Below, piece by piece: positions 25,261 through 34,527 of a stretch of 64,000 bases of DNA. The notes below the pieces were generated by a model that was given only the letters and a program-made list of their open reading frames with translations, did not search any database and was not told the origin of the DNA. The translations under genes were made by a program, and so were the position numbers. Position 1 is the stretch's first letter; each line of letters begins with the position of its first letter. Origin of the DNA: Flavobacterium sp. (GTDB lineage Bacteria; Bacteroidota; Bacteroidia; Flavobacteriales; Flavobacteriaceae); contig JAIXSK010000003.1 in NCBI GenBank assembly GCA_027484725.1, positions 1 to 64,000 on the forward strand, in the 5' to 3' direction.

Positions 25261-27219
25261 CTAAAAATCAAACTCTTCTATGGTCGAAAGGGTATCGGCT
25301 TCCGTTGGATTATCCACGCGAATTTTAATCAGAGACCTTGCCGGCCCAGAAACCATAATCGGCAAGCGGTTGATGGTGTCTTCTGAGCTAATCAATCCGC
25401 GACGCATCATCAAGCCTATGAGCTGGTTGTCTCTGCTTTCGGCAAAAGAGCGCAAATTCCCTTCAGTGTTGAACTGATACATAAACCTGCGCGGGCTTGG
25501 AATGATATTGGCCAAATACAAACATTCGTTCAAGGTAAGTTGTGATGGATGTTTTTGAAAGTAATAACGAGCCGCTTCGCCAATGCCGTATACGTTTGGT
25601 CCCCATTCGATGATGTTGAAATACACTTCAAGCATGCGTTCTTTGCTTACAATGTGGTTGTTCTCCATGATGTACACGAGTAAAATCTCTTCCAGTTTGC
25701 GCGAGAGTGTTTTTTCTCGGGTAAGAAAAGCATTTTTAATCAGTTGCATGCTAATAGTGCTGCCACCGCGCGAGAATTTTCGGGTGCGAATATTTTTGAC
25801 AATCGATTGTTTGAAGGCTTCTTTGATAAAACCTTTGTGCGAGAAAAACGATGGGTCTTCAGTGGTTAAAACACATTTTCTGAGATACGGAGAAATCTCA
25901 TTCAGCGGAGTGTAATTGGGGTTTGACGGACCAACCATAACACCGCGTTGTTCAACACCGTTGATGATGGCGTGGTACATAAACGGCCCATTGAGTTTGG
26001 TGAGATTGGCTTCGCCGTATTTGAGAATTTCGAGTTTTTCTTTGTTGAATTCACTGTCAAAAACCGTCTTGTTCGGATGGTCTTTGTTGATGGCCAAATT
26101 CAAGCGATAGTCAAAATTACCGGTGACTTCCATTCCTTGAAAATGCGTAAACAAACCTTCGGGTAAAGAGGTGATGAAGTTTTGCGCACTCATTTTTGGA
26201 ATCCTGACTTTGAGCGTATAAACTTTGTCAAACTCGTTGTCATAAGAAACATACGGATGACATTTGATGTTGTTTAAGACGGCTGTTGAACTGCTGTCGA
26301 GTGCGATAAAATTTTCGCCTAAGACAAAACGATAATCCAAACGCGCATTTTTAATAACCACATCTTTGGGGGCAATTTTGGAATGATTGACCGTTAAGTT
26401 GCGCACTGAACTTGAACCGTTGATGTGCAGTTCACCGTTGTCCATTTCAATTTCGGTTACTTTTAATCTGATGGAATCAAAACTTGATTTGAGGTTGTAC
26501 CGTTCGTCAAAATACGGAACTTTGATTTTTCCGGTATCCAGGTTAAAAAAGCGCAAATCGGTTTGTTTGTTGCGCGGATCAGCAAAACCTTTGATTTTCC
26601 AGCGTTGTGAAAATGTGTTGGTGTGTACTTCTATAGATGATTCAAGTTGTTCATCAGCCAAGGTCATTTGGTTCAATCGCATGGTGGCTGATTTTCCTTG
26701 ATCGTTGACCCGCAAAGTCAAATTTGCCAGTTTTAAATCAGTCGGAACCAAATTGAGTCCTTTGTTGAGCAGCTTGTAAGCCAGCTTGGCATAATTGGTT
26801 TTTTCGCCGGTATCAAGGGTGTCTTTTTTAGGTAAAAACGATTTAAAATTCCAGCCGTTTTGATTTTTAATCAGTTGTAAATATCCGTTGCGCGCATCCA
26901 GATGAGTGAGCTGAATATCGCCCAAGAACAAATGCCACAAACTTACTTCAGCTTTAACATTGGCCATTGATAATAAAGTATCGGCTTGTTTGGGTTTGAG
27001 GATGATACCTTGCATAGAAACTCCTGTGAGCCCATCAAACTCAGCGTGCTTAACTGAAAACTGACTGTTGTATTCACGATCCATTTTTTTAGAAATGTGC
27101 GCAAGGGCTTCTTGCAAAATCGAATCGCGAAAAACGAGTGCCAATACTAAAAGTACAAACAGCAACGCGGCAGTGATTTTTAAGGCGAGGAAAATTTTTT
27201 TCTTGCGGGTTTTCTTCAT
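25261..27219 (-). CDS. AsmA-like protein fused to a GT51 peptidoglycan glycosyltransferase
   Basis: 652 residues. An N-terminal membrane anchor (about 10-30) precedes an AsmA-like repeat region (about 50-390; alternating strands such as VSLWHLFLGDIQLTHLDARN) and a GT51 glycosyltransferase domain (about 420-590). Catalytic signatures are TTEDPSFFSHKG with E454, GGSTISMQL (485-493), RKLEE (507-511) and the late NIIEWGPNVYGIGEAARYYF. There is no transpeptidase domain, so it resembles a monofunctional glycan-chain polymerase. The AsmA-like part is unusual beside a transglycosylase and may shape the periplasmic platform or lipid handling. It starts 12 bases after the radA stop and is probably in an operon with radA and the esterase-fold gene. 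Confidence 0.82.
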   Translation of the reverse strand: MKKTRKKKIFLALKITAALLFVLLVLALVFRDSILQEALAHISKKMDREYNSQFSVKHAEFDGLTGVSMQGIILKPKQADTLLSMANVKAEVSLWHLFLGDIQLTHLDARNGYLQLIKNQNGWNFKSFLPKKDTLDTGEKTNYAKLAYKLLNKGLNLVPTDLKLANLTLRVNDQGKSATMRLNQMTLADEQLESSIEVHTNTFSQRWKIKGFADPRNKQTDLRFFNLDTGKIKVPYFDERYNLKSSFDSIRLKVTEIEMDNGELHINGSSSVRNLTVNHSKIAPKDVVIKNARLDYRFVLGENFIALDSSSTAVLNNIKCHPYVSYDNEFDKVYTLKVRIPKMSAQNFITSLPEGLFTHFQGMEVTGNFDYRLNLAINKDHPNKTVFDSEFNKEKLEILKYGEANLTKLNGPFMYHAIINGVEQRGVMVGPSNPNYTPLNEISPYLRKCVLTTEDPSFFSHKGFIKEAFKQSIVKNIRTRKFSRGGSTISMQLIKNAFLTREKTLSRKLEEILLVYIMENNHIVSKERMLEVYFNIIEWGPNVYGIGEAARYYFQKHPSQLTLNECLYLANIIPSPRRFMYQFNTEGNLRSFAESRDNQLIGLMMRRGLISSEDTINRLPIMVSGPARSLIKIRVDNPTEADTLSTIEEFDF

Positions 27220-27231
27220 TGGATTTAGATT

Positions 27232-28593
27232 TTATCCAAACAATTCGCTGGCAATGTCTTCAATTTTTGAAACTAGTTTGATTTGAATTGCAGCACTTTT
27301 GTGCGAAATTTTGTTGTACTTTGAAACAAATATAGTTGAAAAACCCAATTTTTCGGCTTCTTGTATGCGGTGATCAATACGATTTACCGGACGAATTTCA
27401 CCCGATAGGCCGACTTCTCCGGCAAAACAAACGCCGTTTTCAATCGGAATGTCTTCATTAGAAGAAAGGATGGCGGCCACAACTGCCAAATCAATGGCCG
27501 GATCGTCTACATTGATGCCGCCGGTAATGTTCAGAAACACATCTTTGGCTCCGAGTCTGAAACCGGCTCTTTTTTCAAGAACCGCCAAAATCATGTTGAG
27601 TCTTTTGGCGTTGTAGCCGGTGGTGCTTCGCTGAGGTGTTCCATATACGGCGGTACTCACGAGTGCTTGAATTTCAATCATCAACGGACGCGAACCTTCT
27701 AAGGTTGAGGCTATGGCCGTTCCTGATAAGCCTGAATCTTGATGTGATATCAATATCTCTGACGGATTTGAAACTTCGCGCAATCCGTTGCCTTGCATTT
27801 CATAGATGCCCAATTCTGAGGTTGAACCAAAACGATTTTTAAGCGAACGCAGAATCCGGTACACGTGATTTCGGTCGCCTTCAAATTGCAAAACCGTATC
27901 TACCATGTGTTCCAGAATCTTGGGTCCGGCAATGGTTCCGTCTTTGGTAATATGCCCAATGAGAATCACCGGTACGTTGGTTTCTTTGGCAAACTTAATG
28001 AGTTCAGCCGTGGTTTCGCGAATTTGTGAAATACTGCCCGGAGAAGATTCTATATAATCAGTTTGCAGGGTTTGGATGGAATCAATGATGACAATTTCAG
28101 GCTCGATTTCTTCAATTTGACGAAAAATATTTTGTGTTTTGGTTTCGGTAAGAATATAGCAATTTTCACCCTTATCGGTGATGCGTTCGGCCCGCATTTT
28201 AATTTGCTTTTGGCTTTCTTCGCCCGAAACATAAAGTGTTCTGTACGGAAGTTTGAGCGAGATTTGCAAGAGCAGAGTGCTTTTTCCGATGCCCGGCTCG
28301 CCGCCCAATAAAATAAGTGATCCCGGAATGATTCCGCCGCCCAAAACACGATTGAGTTCGCCGTCTAAGGTGTTCATGCGCACTTCTTGAGTGCTGTCTA
28401 TTTCTTTGATTTTAAGTGGTCTTGGTGCTTTTTTTACTTCTGAAGACGTGTTGCGCCATGAAGTTTTTTCTTCTTTTTGGATGACTTCTTCTACAAGGGT
28501 GTTCCAAGCTTTACAAGCATTGCACTGCCCTTGCCATTTGGCATATTGGCTTCCGCAACTCTGACAAAAAAAAGCAGTTTTTACTTTGGCCAT
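27232..28593 (-). CDS. radA: DNA repair protein RadA/Sms
   Basis: 453 residues. N-terminal zinc finger C10, C13, C24, C27 (CQSCG...CNAC). RecA-like ATPase with Walker A GGEPGIGKST, Walker B region IVIIDSIQT and the RadA-specific KNRFG motif. The C-terminal third is a Lon-protease-like domain (AVVAAILSS). RadA drives branch migration of recombination intermediates. It lies 5 bases from the upstream esterase-fold gene and 12 bases from the GT51 gene. Confidence 0.96.
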   Translation of the reverse strand: MAKVKTAFFCQSCGSQYAKWQGQCNACKAWNTLVEEVIQKEEKTSWRNTSSEVKKAPRPLKIKEIDSTQEVRMNTLDGELNRVLGGGIIPGSLILLGGEPGIGKSTLLLQISLKLPYRTLYVSGEESQKQIKMRAERITDKGENCYILTETKTQNIFRQIEEIEPEIVIIDSIQTLQTDYIESSPGSISQIRETTAELIKFAKETNVPVILIGHITKDGTIAGPKILEHMVDTVLQFEGDRNHVYRILRSLKNRFGSTSELGIYEMQGNGLREVSNPSEILISHQDSGLSGTAIASTLEGSRPLMIEIQALVSTAVYGTPQRSTTGYNAKRLNMILAVLEKRAGFRLGAKDVFLNITGGINVDDPAIDLAVVAAILSSNEDIPIENGVCFAGEVGLSGEIRPVNRIDHRIQEAEKLGFSTIFVSKYNKISHKSAAIQIKLVSKIEDIASELFG

Positions 28594-28598
28594 ATAGG

Positions 28599-29741
28599 CT
28601 ATTGATTTTTGAGTTCGTCGGCTTTATCAAGCATCATGTCTTTGGTCAAATCGCCAATTTCTTCTTTTTGAAAAGCGGTTTGATAGTATTTGACAGCTTT
28701 TTTGTAATCTTCTTTCTTTTCGTACATCAAAGCCAATTCATAATCGGCCAACATACTTTTCGGATAATGTTTTCGGGCCAAAGCAGCCAACTTATCTAAT
28801 TCTTCGTAGGCTTTGTTTTTAAGAATTGCCGCTTCAATGGCTTTGAAATCATTGAGGCGAATAATTAATTTGAGGCTTAATGATTTTTCAAGCGTTTCAT
28901 ATTTTTTGACTAAATAATCAACATATCCTTCAGACAAAACGGCAATTTTTTCGTTGTATTCGGACATAGATATAGGTTGATATACCGAAAAAAATTGATA
29001 GAACGCATTGGGAATAGAGTGCAAAACCAATGAATAATGAGAGGCGCCTTTAAACTCGTCAAACTGATAGTTCAAAGAAGGCTTTTTGATTTCTTTGATT
29101 GCTTTATCCATTGCTTTGATGCGGTCTTGCATTTTTTTCAAGTCTCCGTCGGCAGTAGACTGATAATAATAAATGTTTTGATCTAATGCAGCTAATCTGT
29201 TGGGAATTTGTTCTTCCATGCCTGTTGGGAGTTCAGGGCTCATTGAAATATAAGCATCAAACAGTGGCTTTTCTTTGTACAAAAAGAAATTTAAAAAGCC
29301 AGCAGTTAAGTCATGTCCGGCAATAATTTTAAACGGGGCAATACGATATTTTTTCTCGAGGTAACCCACCAGCTCCATTCCGATGAATTCAAAAAAATGA
29401 TTGCCTTTTTCATCGGGCAAGCCGCTGATTTCATTCGTAGTACAATCTGCAGTGCGCTCGTCATTTTTATTTTGGTTGATGCCAACAATAATGACTTCGG
29501 GCAAATCATCCCAGTAGGCTCCGTAATTCAGTGCCCCTTGAAAAGGATCAAACAAATAATCTCCGTCGAGCAATATTAAAAGCGGATATTTCTGTTGGGT
29601 ATTTTTGAGGTATGAAGGCGGAAGCCCGATGGTTATTTCTCTGTTTTCATTGAGTTTGGGCGAGAAAACTTCTTCTGTGATTTTTTGCGAAAAACTGCTG
29701 ATGGTGAACAAGATACAAAGCAGTAAAACTGTTTTTTTCAT
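28599..29741 (-). CDS. Exported esterase-fold protein with altered nucleophile and TPR tail
   Basis: 380 residues with a signal peptide ending ISSFSQ. Residues about 20-260 form an alpha/beta-hydrolase of the putative-esterase (Esterase D/enterobactin-esterase) type: LLILLDGDYLF oxyanion strand and the nucleophile elbow AGHDLTAG at 141-148. The usual Ser of GxSxG is Asp144, read directly from the DNA. A histidine is retained near 234 (GASHYS). Residues about 300-375 form TPR-like helices (YEKKEDYKKAVKYYQTAF). Either the enzyme is inactive or it uses Asp as nucleophile, as some other hydrolases of this fold do; the family does not normally. Probable periplasmic location; the substrate is unknown. 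Upstream of radA in a likely operon. Confidence 0.8.
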   Translation of the reverse strand: MKKTVLLLCILFTISSFSQKITEEVFSPKLNENREITIGLPPSYLKNTQQKYPLLILLDGDYLFDPFQGALNYGAYWDDLPEVIIVGINQNKNDERTADCTTNEISGLPDEKGNHFFEFIGMELVGYLEKKYRIAPFKIIAGHDLTAGFLNFFLYKEKPLFDAYISMSPELPTGMEEQIPNRLAALDQNIYYYQSTADGDLKKMQDRIKAMDKAIKEIKKPSLNYQFDEFKGASHYSLVLHSIPNAFYQFFSVYQPISMSEYNEKIAVLSEGYVDYLVKKYETLEKSLSLKLIIRLNDFKAIEAAILKNKAYEELDKLAALARKHYPKSMLADYELALMYEKKEDYKKAVKYYQTAFQKEEIGDLTKDMMLDKADELKNQ

Positions 29742-29791
29742 TTTTTGCTGAGGGTGTTAATTGCTTAAAAAACAGTCAGCAATATAGTGAT

Positions 29792-30796
29792 TTATTTTTT
29801 TCTGTTTAAAATAGGCATCAATATAAATGAAAGCGCACCCAAGGCAACTACGACCAACATTTGTGATATCCAAACAATCCAGCCAAATGCTTGCCCGGTA
29901 GTCTCGGCAATAGAATAAAACAACAAAATTTTGGCGATTAAAAAAGGATAAGAACCAAAACCGCTGTTGGTAAAGGCAACGGCGATACTGCCCACTACAA
30001 AAGAACTCGCAACAGCACTGAGCGGTAGATGGCTGGTTTCAGGAAAAACAAAAATGCCTAAATAAAAAGTTGCCAAATAAGAAAACCAAATAAAAACAGT
30101 GTGAAAGAAATAAGCCCATTTGTCTTTCATGTACAGTACGCTCAAAACACCTTCGCGCAGCCCGGCTACTTTGTTGCGAATGTTTTGCATCCAGTTAGAT
30201 TTTGCATATCGATATAAATAAAAAGCAACTCCGGCACCGGTCAACACAATAATGCACAATAAAATAATTTGATTTACCGGCAATTGATTCAAAATGAATT
30301 TTTGAACCAACTCAAATTGTAAGGATATGGCCCATATCACAAAAAGAAATAAAACCAATAAATCAATAACGCGCTCGGCAACAATACTTCCGAAAGCTTT
30401 GTCAAAAGGAACGGCGTTGTATTTTTTAATCAGTAAAGCTCTTGAAACTTCTCCGGACTTGGGGACGGTTAGGTTGAGCAAGTAACCAATGCTCACGGCC
30501 ATAAAATTGTTGGTAAAACTTGATGCGTAACCCATGTGTGCTAGGGAGTATTTCCAGCGATAAGCACGTGAGGCATTTCCTAAAACCGCTACGATTCCGG
30601 CGCAGTAAATGTAGAAATAGTCTGCGGTTTTGAAGTAGTTTTTGATTTGCTCGATTTGCGCATCGGTAAATTGAATATAGGTATAAATTACTAAGAAAAG
30701 GCCCACCAAAAACGGTAAAATAATCGAAGCCCAATAGGTGATTTTGGCTTTTACTCCGGCTGATTCTTCAACATTTTGAATTGGGTCGGTATTCAT
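29792..30796 (-). CDS. Lysylphosphatidylglycerol synthetase/flippase-like membrane protein
   Basis: 334 residues with about eight membrane helices (25-45, 62-78, 97-117, 144-165, 172-198, 220-245, 250-275, 300-325). It matches the LPG-synthase transmembrane domain family (PF03706-like): GYLLNLTVPKSGEVSRALLI in the third to fourth segment and FGSIVAERVIDLL are its hallmarks. It has no C-terminal aminoacyl-transfer domain, so it resembles the flippase half of MprF or YbhN-type proteins. It starts 12 bases after the panD stop and is the last gene of a panC-panD operon, a pairing common in flavobacteria. Its substrate lipid is not known. Confidence 0.86.
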   Translation of the reverse strand: MNTDPIQNVEESAGVKAKITYWASIILPFLVGLFLVIYTYIQFTDAQIEQIKNYFKTADYFYIYCAGIVAVLGNASRAYRWKYSLAHMGYASSFTNNFMAVSIGYLLNLTVPKSGEVSRALLIKKYNAVPFDKAFGSIVAERVIDLLVLFLFVIWAISLQFELVQKFILNQLPVNQIILLCIIVLTGAGVAFYLYRYAKSNWMQNIRNKVAGLREGVLSVLYMKDKWAYFFHTVFIWFSYLATFYLGIFVFPETSHLPLSAVASSFVVGSIAVAFTNSGFGSYPFLIAKILLFYSIAETTGQAFGWIVWISQMLVVVALGALSFILMPILNRKK

Positions 30797-30808
30797 TAGG
30801 AATGTTTC

Positions 30809-31159
30809 TTAGCTCATTGAATTGTTTTGCTCGTTCGGAAAAATAATCCAAGGGCTAAAGGTTTTAGCCGTCTCAAAATCCATGAGCGCATACGAAATAA
30901 TGATGATGATATCGTCTTTTTGGACTTTGCGGGCCGCTGGTCCGTTCAGGACAATTTCTCCGCTGTTTGGGTTTCCTTTGATGGCATAAGTTTCAAACCG
31001 TTCGCCGTTGTTGATGTTGACAATAGACACTTTTTCGCCTTCAATAATATTGGCTGCTTGCATTAGTGTTTCGTCAATGGTAATACTGCCAATGTAATTT
31101 AAATCGGCACCGGTTACGCGAACTCGGTGAATTTTTGATTTTAGAACTTCAATTTGCAT
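30809..31159 (-). CDS. panD: Aspartate 1-decarboxylase (pro-enzyme)
   Basis: 116 residues from the second of two adjacent ATGs; this places the self-processing site at Gly24-Ser25 (YIGSITID), as in E. coli PanD. (A start one codon earlier, at 31162, is possible.) It begins with the typical [16 protein letters not shown]. Backbone cleavage at Ser25 creates the pyruvoyl cofactor, after which the enzyme decarboxylates aspartate to beta-alanine for pantothenate synthesis. It is immediately downstream of panC, which uses beta-alanine. Confidence 0.95.
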   Translation of the reverse strand: MQIEVLKSKIHRVRVTGADLNYIGSITIDETLMQAANIIEGEKVSIVNINNGERFETYAIKGNPNSGEIVLNGPAARKVQKDDIIIIISYALMDFETAKTFSPWIIFPNEQNNSMS

Positions 31160-31166
31160 CATAAAT

Positions 31167-32015
31167 TTAATAAAGTGCTACCGTGTCAATGAGTCTGACT
31201 TGAGCAACAAAGACAGCGATAAAGGCTCGGTATTTTTTGTTTTTGCTCTTGCGTTCACAAGGAAGTAGTTTTGACTCATCGGCAATCTGAAAATATTCAA
31301 GTGTCATGCCGGGTATTTTCTCAAAACTTTCAGTAACCCATTTACGCACTGCGGGTGCACTGTTTTTTTTGAATTTAATTTGGGCGGCCTTGAGGATTTT
31401 GTATATGACAGCCGCTTGGTTTTTTTGTTGCTCATTTAAACGTTGGTTCCGCGAACTCATAGCCAATCCGTTGGGCTCACGATAAATAGGACACCCAACA
31501 ATTTCTACCGACATTTTGAGTTTTTCGACCATTTTTTTAACAATCTGTAGCTGCTGAAAGTCTTTCTCACCAAAGTAAGCTTTAGTGGGCCGAACAATCT
31601 CAAACAGCTTTTTGACCACAGTGCCAACACCGTTGTAATGACCTGGCCGAAATGCTCCTTCCATTTGATGTTCCAAGCCATCAAAATCAAAATGTTCTGA
31701 TTGTGTATTTCCGTGGTAAATATCCTCTACGCTGGGGGCGTATATGATAATATCATCTGAAACTGTTTTTATTTTTTCAAGGTCAGAGTCAAAAGTTCTG
31801 GGGTATTTTTCAAGGTCTTCAGGGTTGTTGAATTGAGTTGGATTGACAAAAATGCTCAATACAGTATATTGATTCTGCGCCATAGATTCGCGCAATAAAG
31901 ACAAATGTCCCTCGTGCAGTGCGCCCATAGTTGGTACAAAACCCAAGGTTGCGTTTGCTTTCAAAACCGACTGTAGGTAATTGGTCAAATCGGTTTGTTT
32001 TTCGAATATCTTCAT
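31167..32015 (-). CDS. panC: Pantothenate synthetase
   Basis: 282 residues. HIGH-type motif [12 protein letters not shown] (H34, H37), substrate-binding [10 protein letters not shown], and the late SSRNQRL (KMSKS equivalent). It condenses pantoate with beta-alanine using ATP. The operon panC-panD-membrane protein starts at a TAAGTTTG box; the next gene on the other strand is divergent. Confidence 0.97.
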   Translation of the reverse strand: MKIFEKQTDLTNYLQSVLKANATLGFVPTMGALHEGHLSLLRESMAQNQYTVLSIFVNPTQFNNPEDLEKYPRTFDSDLEKIKTVSDDIIIYAPSVEDIYHGNTQSEHFDFDGLEHQMEGAFRPGHYNGVGTVVKKLFEIVRPTKAYFGEKDFQQLQIVKKMVEKLKMSVEIVGCPIYREPNGLAMSSRNQRLNEQQKNQAAVIYKILKAAQIKFKKNSAPAVRKWVTESFEKIPGMTLEYFQIADESKLLPCERKSKNKKYRAFIAVFVAQVRLIDTVALY

Positions 32016-32038
32016 CGAAGCGTTCTTGAAATAGACTG

Positions 32039-32046
32039 CAAACTTA
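32039..32046 (-). promoter_or_regulatory. -7 box of the panC operon
   Basis: TAAGTTTG on the minus strand, 23 bases before the panC ATG. The -33 element is not clear. It is divergent from the +-strand box at 32078-32085. Confidence 0.45.
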
Positions 32047-32077
32047 AGATTTTACTTTATACTAGCATAAATTTTTG

Positions 32078-32085
32078 TACTTTTG
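32078..32085 (+). promoter_or_regulatory. -7 box of the GlgA-like gene
   Basis: TACTTTTG, 39 bases before the ATG; no clear TTG at 17-23 bases upstream. Confidence 0.45.
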
Positions 32086-32124
32086 CCTGTTTTTTGACGA
32101 GTATTACTCAATAGTGAATTACTT

Positions 32125-32925
32125 ATGGAGGATAAGAGGATATTGTACGTATCATCTGAGGTGGTGCCTTATTTGGCCGAAAATGAAGTATCAATGATGT
32201 CATATGATGTGCCCAAAATGGTCAATGATCAGGGAGGTCAGATCCGGATTTTCATGCCGCGATACGGAAATATTAACGAACGCAGACATCAACTTCATGA
32301 GGTAATCAGATTATCCGGAATGAACTTAGTAGTGAACGATTTAGATATGCCGCTCATCATCAAAGTGGCGTCTATTCCCAAAGAGCGTATCCAAGTTTAT
32401 TTTATAGATAACGACGAATATTTTAAACGCAAAGCTACTTTTACAGATGAAGATGGAACACTGTATCCAGATAACGACGAACGGGCTATTTTCTTTGCTA
32501 AAGGCGTTGTAGAGACTGTAAAAAAACTCAATTGGGTTCCGGACATCATTCACGTGCATGGTTGGTTGGCTTCGATGTTGCCCATCTATATGAAGCACTA
32601 TTATAAAGACGAAGCCTTATTTGCAGATACTAAGATAGTTACGTCGGTTTACACCCAGTCTTTTGAGGGCGCTTTAGATCCAGAAATGATCAACAAAGTA
32701 AAGTTTGACGGCGTGCCCGAAGACTCGGTATCTGTTTTAACGGATCCTAATTTTGACAATTTGATGAAAGCAGCCGTAGATCACTCAGACGGCGTGATTA
32801 TAGCTTCAGAGAGCGTCTCTTCAAGTTTAACAAAATATATTGAGTCATCGGGCAAACCTTTTTTATCTTTCGTGCCTAAAAATCAATTCGCTGAAGCTTA
32901 TACCCGTTTTTACGGACTTCTATAA
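32125..32925 (+). CDS. Short starch-synthase-like protein (GT5 N-terminal domain only)
   Basis: 266 residues, about half of a glycogen synthase. It aligns with the GT5 catalytic N-terminal Rossmann domain: ILYVSSEVVPYL, IRIFMPRYGN, DIIHVHGWLASMLPIYMKHY. The ADP-glucose-binding KTGGL motif expected after the first strand is replaced by AENEVSMM, and the whole C-terminal nucleotide-binding half is absent. It is commonly annotated as glycogen/starch synthase in flavobacteria but is unlikely to polymerise glucose; a sugar-binding or regulatory role is more plausible. It is followed at 12 bases by the DUF4270 lipoprotein gene and then glmS, suggesting a link to cell-envelope amino-sugar metabolism (inference). 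Confidence 0.78.
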   Translation: MEDKRILYVSSEVVPYLAENEVSMMSYDVPKMVNDQGGQIRIFMPRYGNINERRHQLHEVIRLSGMNLVVNDLDMPLIIKVASIPKERIQVYFIDNDEYFKRKATFTDEDGTLYPDNDERAIFFAKGVVETVKKLNWVPDIIHVHGWLASMLPIYMKHYYKDEALFADTKIVTSVYTQSFEGALDPEMINKVKFDGVPEDSVSVLTDPNFDNLMKAAVDHSDGVIIASESVSSSLTKYIESSGKPFLSFVPKNQFAEAYTRFYGLL

Positions 32926-32937
32926 TTCCCGATTTAT

Positions 32938-34524
32938 ATGTACAAAAGAATTCTATTTTCCTGTTTTTTTATTGGTTTGTTGTTTTGGGTAGTTACCGCT
33001 TGTGATAGTGATTACAATGAATTGGGTGCTGATGTAATCGGTGATGAAAGTTTTGAAGTGGGTGAACCCGAGACTTTTACGGTCAAAGCATACAATCAAG
33101 ATTATGGTCCTATTGAAACTTCTGATTTGCCAGTCAATGCTTTGGGTATATACAAAAATCCAGTTTTTGGAGAAACCAAAGCTTCCTTGGCGGTTCAGGT
33201 TCAGTTGGCAAATGTAAATCCAACTTTTGATGAAAGTCTACACCCTGAAATTGACAGTGTTGTACTATATGTTCCTTATTTTTCTACCAGGAAAGAAATC
33301 AAAACAGATGGGAGCAGCATTTATGAACTCGATTCAATCTATGGGTCTTATCATGATAAAATTAAGCTGAAAGTATATGAGTCGGGTTATTTTATTCAAA
33401 ATATTGACCCAAGCAGCACTACGGGTGAGTTGATGAGATATTACAACAATCAACGTTCAGAATTTGACAGTAGAAAAATAACCTTACTCAACACCAGTAG
33501 CGACACTTCAGAAAACGACGCGTTTTTCTTTAGCGAAAATGAAATCAAAGACGACAAGACTGATTCAGAAGGAAATACTACCACGACTCGTCGTGCACCC
33601 GGAATGAGGTTGTTTTTAAACAATGATTTTTTTAAAAACAAAATTTTTGAAGCACCGTCCGGGAAATTACTCAACAACAGTGTTTTTAAAGAATATTTCC
33701 GAGGGCTTTATTTTTCTGTTGAACCATCAGGTACTTCAGATGGAAATTTAGCTATGATCAACATCAAAGGCGGAAATATAACCATCTACTACCATCAGTT
33801 AGAAGCAGCTGTTTCAGATACCAATCCTACTCCCGACACAGAAAATAAAACCTTAGTACTCAACCTCAACGGAAGGTCGGTTAATTTTCTGGAATATCAG
33901 AACACAGCGACCCCTCCTGAATCTGGGATGATTTATCTCAAAGGAGGACAAGGGTCTATGGGAATCATAGAATTGTTTGGAGCAGATGCCAACGGAAATG
34001 CTCCGGAATTAAATGATTTGAGAGACAAGAAATGGTTGGTCAATGATGCCAGTTTAACTTTTACAATCAACAGAAATTTGATGTCATCGGCAACAGACGA
34101 ACCCAACCGAATCTACCTTTATGATTTGACCAATAAGCGCCCAATTGCAGATTACTATTCTGATCAATCTACATCATCCAAACCAAAGTATGCCAAAAGT
34201 ACTTATGGCGGAATTATAAAAAAACAAAACGGGCAAGGCTACCAATATAAAATAAGGTTGACCAATTACATTCGAAGCTTGCTCAAGCACCGAGATTCAA
34301 CAAATGTAAAATTAGGTCTGGTCATCAGCGAAACTATTGCGGATGTTTCTAATAAAAAACTTAAAGATGAAATTTCTATATTTGACCAATCAAAAATAAA
34401 GTACATTCCTACTTCATCGGTGATGAGCCCTTTGGGAACCATTCTTTACGGAACAGATGCGGTTATTAATGAAGAGGACAAAATTAAATTTAAAATATAT
34501 TTTACTAAACCTAAACAAAACTAA
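32938..34524 (+). CDS. DUF4270 lipoprotein
   Basis: 528 residues. A lipoprotein signal peptide ends at Cys22 (VTAC), followed by acidic DSDYNE, resembling the acidic surface-export signals of Bacteroidota lipoproteins, so it may be surface exposed. The body matches DUF4270 (LGADVIGDESFEV, ALGIYKNPVFGETKASL, IDSVVLYVPY), a beta-rich family of unknown function. It lies between the GlgA-like gene and glmS (3 bases before glmS), a gene order I believe is common in this family. Confidence 0.85.
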   Translation: MYKRILFSCFFIGLLFWVVTACDSDYNELGADVIGDESFEVGEPETFTVKAYNQDYGPIETSDLPVNALGIYKNPVFGETKASLAVQVQLANVNPTFDESLHPEIDSVVLYVPYFSTRKEIKTDGSSIYELDSIYGSYHDKIKLKVYESGYFIQNIDPSSTTGELMRYYNNQRSEFDSRKITLLNTSSDTSENDAFFFSENEIKDDKTDSEGNTTTTRRAPGMRLFLNNDFFKNKIFEAPSGKLLNNSVFKEYFRGLYFSVEPSGTSDGNLAMINIKGGNITIYYHQLEAAVSDTNPTPDTENKTLVLNLNGRSVNFLEYQNTATPPESGMIYLKGGQGSMGIIELFGADANGNAPELNDLRDKKWLVNDASLTFTINRNLMSSATDEPNRIYLYDLTNKRPIADYYSDQSTSSKPKYAKSTYGGIIKKQNGQGYQYKIRLTNYIRSLLKHRDSTNVKLGLVISETIADVSNKKLKDEISIFDQSKIKYIPTSSVMSPLGTILYGTDAVINEEDKIKFKIYFTKPKQN

Positions 34525-34527
34525 ATT

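Noticed and set aside
34525..34527. glmS ribozyme upstream of glmS
   Set aside because: Only three bases lie between glmS and the preceding gene, so there is no room, and no ribozyme core is seen.
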